This document shows positions 59,864 to 64,000 of a stretch of 64,000 nucleotides of DNA, piece by piece. The notes under the pieces were generated by a model. The model did not search any database and was not told the DNA's origin. It worked only from the letters and a program-made list of their open reading frames with translations. The first letter of the stretch is position 1, and each line of letters begins with the position of its first letter. Origin of the DNA: Pegea sp. RAD2-039 (Eukaryota; Chordata; Thaliacea; Salpida; Salpidae); contig JAQGEQ010000011.1 in assembly GCA_034620365.1 (NCBI GenBank), forward strand, positions 992,001 through 1,056,000, written 5' to 3'. Both the position numbers and the translations under genes were made by a program.

Positions 59864-62559
59864 ATGTGTGAAGGCATCAACTATGGTAGAAAACTAATTC
59901 TAGCTTTGATTGGACCTCAATTATTTCGTATTCATAACATATCTAACAACAATCAAGTAAGTTAATATTTTTATAAAATAACTTTTTTCTCTTTTAGTTA
60001 ATATATTATGTTTTTTTTACTAATTTTATTATATTTCTAAATTACATATTGTTTTATGATAATGACTGATTTTTTTACTAAAATTTATAGTTATCTTATT
60101 AAAAAACATAAACTTATAGAATTAATCTTATTTTTTAAACATTACTTTCTACTTTTTAAAGTTTTTTTTATATGTTATCTAAATGATGAAATTTATGAAG
60201 CTAAAATTTGAAGAAGCTGCTAAATTTTTTGTATATCTTACAATAAACAATCATAATGTTGTACTTATCTTGCAATACATTTATAACTTCTATTTAGCCT
60301 CTAAAACTAATCTACTAATTTTTTAATCACTTATTTAGCTTTGTAAATATGTTTTTAGAATAATTTTTATAAATTTATACTTGTAACTGAGTCTAAACTA
60401 GTTTTTTTTTAGGGTTTCAACTATATACCAAATACTTTTGAAATATTTTCTCAAAAATGTTTTACAATAGTAAAAATTGTAAAATCTTGCTTAATTTATT
60501 CATCGCCATTATGGATTTCTTACTCATCATTTCATGGTTTGTTTTGCATTCATTAATTCTATTTTTAAGTAAATCTGATAATGCAAGTTTGTAGGTGGTC
60601 CAAGTTTTGAACGAGTTGTTTGGTTTTTATTGACTATTTCAATGATGATTATAGTTGGATACACTGGGAGAGGTGACCAAACTTCAGAACTTCTGAATAA
60701 TTTATTTTTATCAAAAATGGCCTTTTTATTTTAAGTTTTATCTTGACTAATTGATCAAGATGAAATATTTTCTTGTAGTAATTGGTAGACTGAACAACCA
60801 AGAATACTTATCTTTTCTGGAAGTTTATGATAAATTTACTTCAAATCCAAGTGACTTACAGCTAGTGGTTAGTTATTTTAATATATAACTTTCATATCTA
60901 CTTTAAAACTTGACTGATTTGTCTTTGTTTCCAGGAACATATCAAAGAATTTGATTTTGAATTCAAATTTTTCCCCACTGAGTTTTCTATGAACAATCTA
61001 GAAACAATTGTTCCAAGACTTGCATGTGGAAGCTTACTTGTAAACATTCAAGCTCGTCCATCACACTTCCCTCTACAACTATTAGCTTATCTGGTCTCTC
61101 AGACTTTTGGAATTTCTATTACATACCCAGGCTCGACTTCAATGATTAAATTACTCCTTGGTAATAGTTAGATAGTTTTGATACCAACATAATTTACTAA
61201 TTTGTTAAGTGCAGGTGAAGCTCTTGTAAAAGGACGAGCAGAACTGATTGAGAAAGTTAGTTAGTGGCTCAACCTAATTGTAAGCTTCTTTGAAATCTTT
61301 TTGTTTAGAAATCAGGAATAAGGTCAAAGTTGGTTGCAAGTGATGGAAACATCATTGATACTATGTTCATTGATCAAAGGTTTTCTATCATCCTCATCAC
61401 CACATCTTTTATTGTCTGTAATCTCTTAGAAAACGATCTGAAGATATCAAATGTGCAAACTCAAACACATTGGTAGTATGTTGCGAGGGAAACGCTGGTT
61501 TCTATGAGGTCGGTTGCATGGCAACACCTTTAGAAGCTGGATATTCTGTTTTGGGTTGGAACCATCCTGGCTTCGGTGGTAGTTCTGTAAGTCAACATAA
61601 AGTGTTGAGGTTAGTTTGTGACGTCATCACTTCTAGGGGAAACCTTTTCCTGATGCTGAAGTGAATGCAATTGATGTAGTGATGCAATTTGCCATCCATC
61701 ATCTTCACTTCCTTCCTGAACAGATCCTCATCTTTGCCTGGTCTATTGGTAATCATTTTCTTCAACCAATCAACGTTTCTTCATCTTGGTTACTATCCAG
61801 GGGGATTTGCTGCTACTAAAGCTGCTGCTATGTACCCAGAAGTCCAAGGTCTGATTCTCGATGCCACTTTTCATGATATCCTACCTCTTGGACTCACCAC
61901 AATGCCTCCTTTTCTGGGTCGGTTTTTTCCTACCCCTACTAGTTGATCTGTAATCTTCTTTTTCAGCACCTTTCACCACTTTTACCATCCGCAATTATCT
62001 TAACTTGCACAACAGCGCCAACTTGCGGCACTATTCAGGCCCTACGCGCTTCATCCGCAGAACACAAGATGAAGTGATGAACGTTGGTGACGTAAGCAGT
62101 AACCGTGGTAACATGCTAGTTGAAGATTTCTTGTGGATGCGGTTTTCTAAGCTCTTCAGCGGGTGCAAGACGTCTCTAGGGCATCGGGGCGTTGGTAACG
62201 ACTTTAAGGCGCTCTGGCAATGGTTGAGCGCTTCTACGTCAGAAGCACGAGGTCCGTGGTAATCTTCCATCTGATCTTTCCTAATTTTCATTTAAAGATT
62301 TATTATGGACTTCTTGGAGTGTGGATATCGACAAATGTCATGAACATCTACAAAGCTGTGAGGCAGATATGACTCGAGTAGGGATCAATCTTGATCTTAA
62401 AGATCGAATCCGACTTATTCTTTTTCTGGTGCTTTAATCTTCTTCTTCATCATTTTTTTATCGTTTTATTTACAGACAGACAAGGTCCTCACTCATTATG
62501 ATGCCACACACTGTGTCCCCTTGCCCACCTGCTTGTTTTTGCGACCCTGGAAGCTATAA
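59864..62559 (+). CDS. ABHD16A: Phosphatidylserine lipase ABHD16A (BAT5)-like
   Basis: Thirteen exons: 59864-59956, 60413-60536, 60595-60672, 60779-60867, 60935-61160, 61215-61255, 61309-61379, 61430-61586, 61637-61748, 61801-61917, 61967-62251, 62298-62428, 62476-62559, all in phase, 535 residues (human 558). The start was chosen because IGPQLFRI aligns with the human N-terminal LGPRLYKI. Two hydrophobic segments in exons 2-3 fit the family's N-terminal membrane anchors. The alpha/beta-hydrolase core has LVVCCEGNAGFYEVGC, AGYSVLGWNHPGF, nucleophile Ser329 (AWSIGG), Asp404 (RRTQDE) and His520 (DATHC). In mammals ABHD16A hydrolyses phosphatidylserine to lyso-PS in the ER. Intron 8 carries TGACGTCA (61619) and exons 8 and 11 X-box-like words. 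A poly(A) signal lies at 62716-62721. Confidence 0.95.
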
Positions 62560-64000
62560 TGAGCCGCTGAGTGTTGTGAAGAAAGAAGATTCCTTATTAG
62601 ACAATTTGATCATTTATTTCTAGACCGACTTCTTCCTAGGCATCAGTAGAATCATCGTTTCCGTTATAAACTTCTATTGAAACTCTGATTAAAATAGTAA
62701 TTTTGGCGTAGACTCAATAAAACTGTTAAACCAACACCGGTAGTTCACCCAAATGAGACAAGACGCTGAACAATTTAATCTGATATTCTGAAAATATTTC
62801 CTAATTAAATTAGATCTTAAAAACAATCTCAGCTTTCTGATGATATCATATACTGCGGTGGTCTATTTTTAATAATCAACTTTGTTTAACAAATGCTCTA
62901 AAAACTTTAACTTGGAAAAAAAATGAAAATATTATAACTGGAAAAAGGTTTTGAACAAAGATGAAAGCACATCGACACGCAAAAGGTTTATTATTAAATA
63001 GACTTACGTTAACGTTATCCAATCTCTTTTTTACAAAAAAAAATTATTTTTGCAATTTTAAAATTCGCTGTTTTATAAACTTTAATTTGGATTAAAGCTA
63101 TGTGGCTAATTATTTTGAAATTATTTGTGATACTTCCTAATTAAAAGAGATTTTACTGTGATTGGTATGTACAGCATACTTTAGTATAGAGTATCTGTTG
63201 AATAAGATCTTTTCATTAATATTCATTTTTTAATTTTTTCTGTGAGAGATTTTAGATTTTCAACTTTAATGAGATCATCTAAATAATACTTTACACAATA
63301 TTTGGTGAATTATTCTGTTATCGTATGGCACAAATATTTCCATTTTCAAACAATTGGTTACTTTGCATTATTTGATGAAGTTTTGAAAATTGAAAATTTT
63401 TTAACAATAAATGTTTTAATTGGTGTAATCTTACAGTAGGCTCCTATATTTTTTTGTTATAAGCTATTCACTTTTTACTTCAAATTTATGAAATGATAGT
63501 ACTTTCTGAAACTCGAAATAGATCCTTTCATAAAATTTAGTTCCTTTCCAAGCTTCTTTTTTCAACTCGAATCCATAAAAGGTATGAGGGGTAGAAAAAC
63601 GTCACTGTATCTCTATCACTATAGCATTGGGCTTTGAATAAAAAAAGTTTGAAACTGAATTTTAGAGGACTTTTCCAAAACTTTTAAAGATAGGAGACGT
63701 ATCTTTTTGAAGTATTTTAGCCATTGTATAAAGTTATAAGACATATATGAAACCTCATCAATCAGAATTGTTAATTTTTTATGATGAAGTGCAGATTACG
63801 TTAATGCTATCAAGTTGGTGCTAGCTTTTCATAAAATGTTCGTGAGCATTGAGATTAATTTATTTTTAGATTATGAGCTAGGTGCACACAGATTACTAAT
63901 ATTTTAAGATTTTTTAAACTTTATCAATCCTTTTCTTTGTTAAAAAAGAGAGTAAACTTATCATTCTTTTGATTTAACAATGATTTATTGCTGTGGAACA
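62560..64000. other. A/T-rich DNA to the window end
   Basis: This holds the ABHD16A 3' UTR and poly(A) signal, then about 1.3 kb of A/T-rich sequence with no supported gene. Confidence 0.45.

Noticed and set aside
1-64000. Prokaryotic or organellar origin
   Set aside because: Spliced genes with GT-AG introns and metazoan families throughout; no operons or ribosome-binding sites.

Overview
This is nuclear DNA of a eukaryote, almost certainly an animal. It is very AT-rich and holds about fifteen protein-coding genes on both strands. Most are cut by many short GT-AG introns, typically 35-65 nt, with a few of 0.3-1.1 kb. The gene set (LAMP-like protein, fatty-acid-binding protein with a four-exon layout, cytospin/SPECC1L, type II C-type lectin, sushi plus von Willebrand A secreted protein, Rho GTPase, KANSL2, RHBDD1, site-1 protease, ABHD16A) is metazoan. 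Short introns, small genes and low GC fit a compact early-branching animal genome. A sponge is my best guess, at low confidence. There is no operon structure, CRISPR array or rRNA. All exon joins were made by hand from splice signals, reading phase and similarity to families I know.

Layout: 2.3-4.4 kb (+) secreted three-finger/sushi/vWA protein; 6.1-8.2 kb (+) RHBDD1-like rhomboid; 9.4-13.0 kb (-) MBTPS1 (site-1 protease); 15.7-17.4 kb (-) KANSL2-like; 20.3-24.6 kb (+) puromycin-sensitive aminopeptidase with a 21-bp minisatellite in intron 10; 25.1-26.2 kb (-) short-chain dehydrogenase; 27.3-27.8 kb (+) fatty-acid-binding protein; 29.0-30.0 kb (+) divergent Rho GTPase; 32.9-33.8 kb (+) LSM12; 34.1-35.8 kb (-) LAMP/Ac45-like membrane protein; 37.1-38.5 kb (-) helix-rich protein resembling A-kinase anchors; 40.6-43.4 kb (+) coiled-coil protein with a PESNPNG repeat; 44.0-45.5 kb (+) type II C-type lectin; 47.1-53.9 kb (-) SPECC1L/cytospin with a 20-bp minisatellite in an intron; 55.6-56.5 kb (-) intronless protein kinase; 58.8-59.2 kb (-) tRNA-derived SINE-like element; 59.9-62.6 kb (+) ABHD16A. 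The stretches between are AT-rich and show no gene I can support.

The most unusual signal is not a gene. The 8-bp palindrome TGACGTCA (the CRE/ATF word) occurs at least 31 times by hand count, where roughly one or fewer would be expected at this base composition. It sits mainly in short introns and in exons of the GC-richer genes, most densely in SPECC1L. There it lies at both ends of introns and helps form donor and acceptor sites. Two other palindromic factor-site classes, X-box-like GTTRCCATGGYAAC and E-box-like GTCACGTGAC, recur in the same gene bodies. Functionally the genes are a mixed neighbourhood: proteolysis (RHBDD1, MBTPS1, NPEPPS), lipid handling (FABP, ABHD16A, SDR), cytoskeleton and signalling (SPECC1L, Rho, kinase, AKAP-like), RNA/chromatin (LSM12, KANSL2) and cell surface or innate recognition (sushi-vWA, C-type lectin, LAMP-like).
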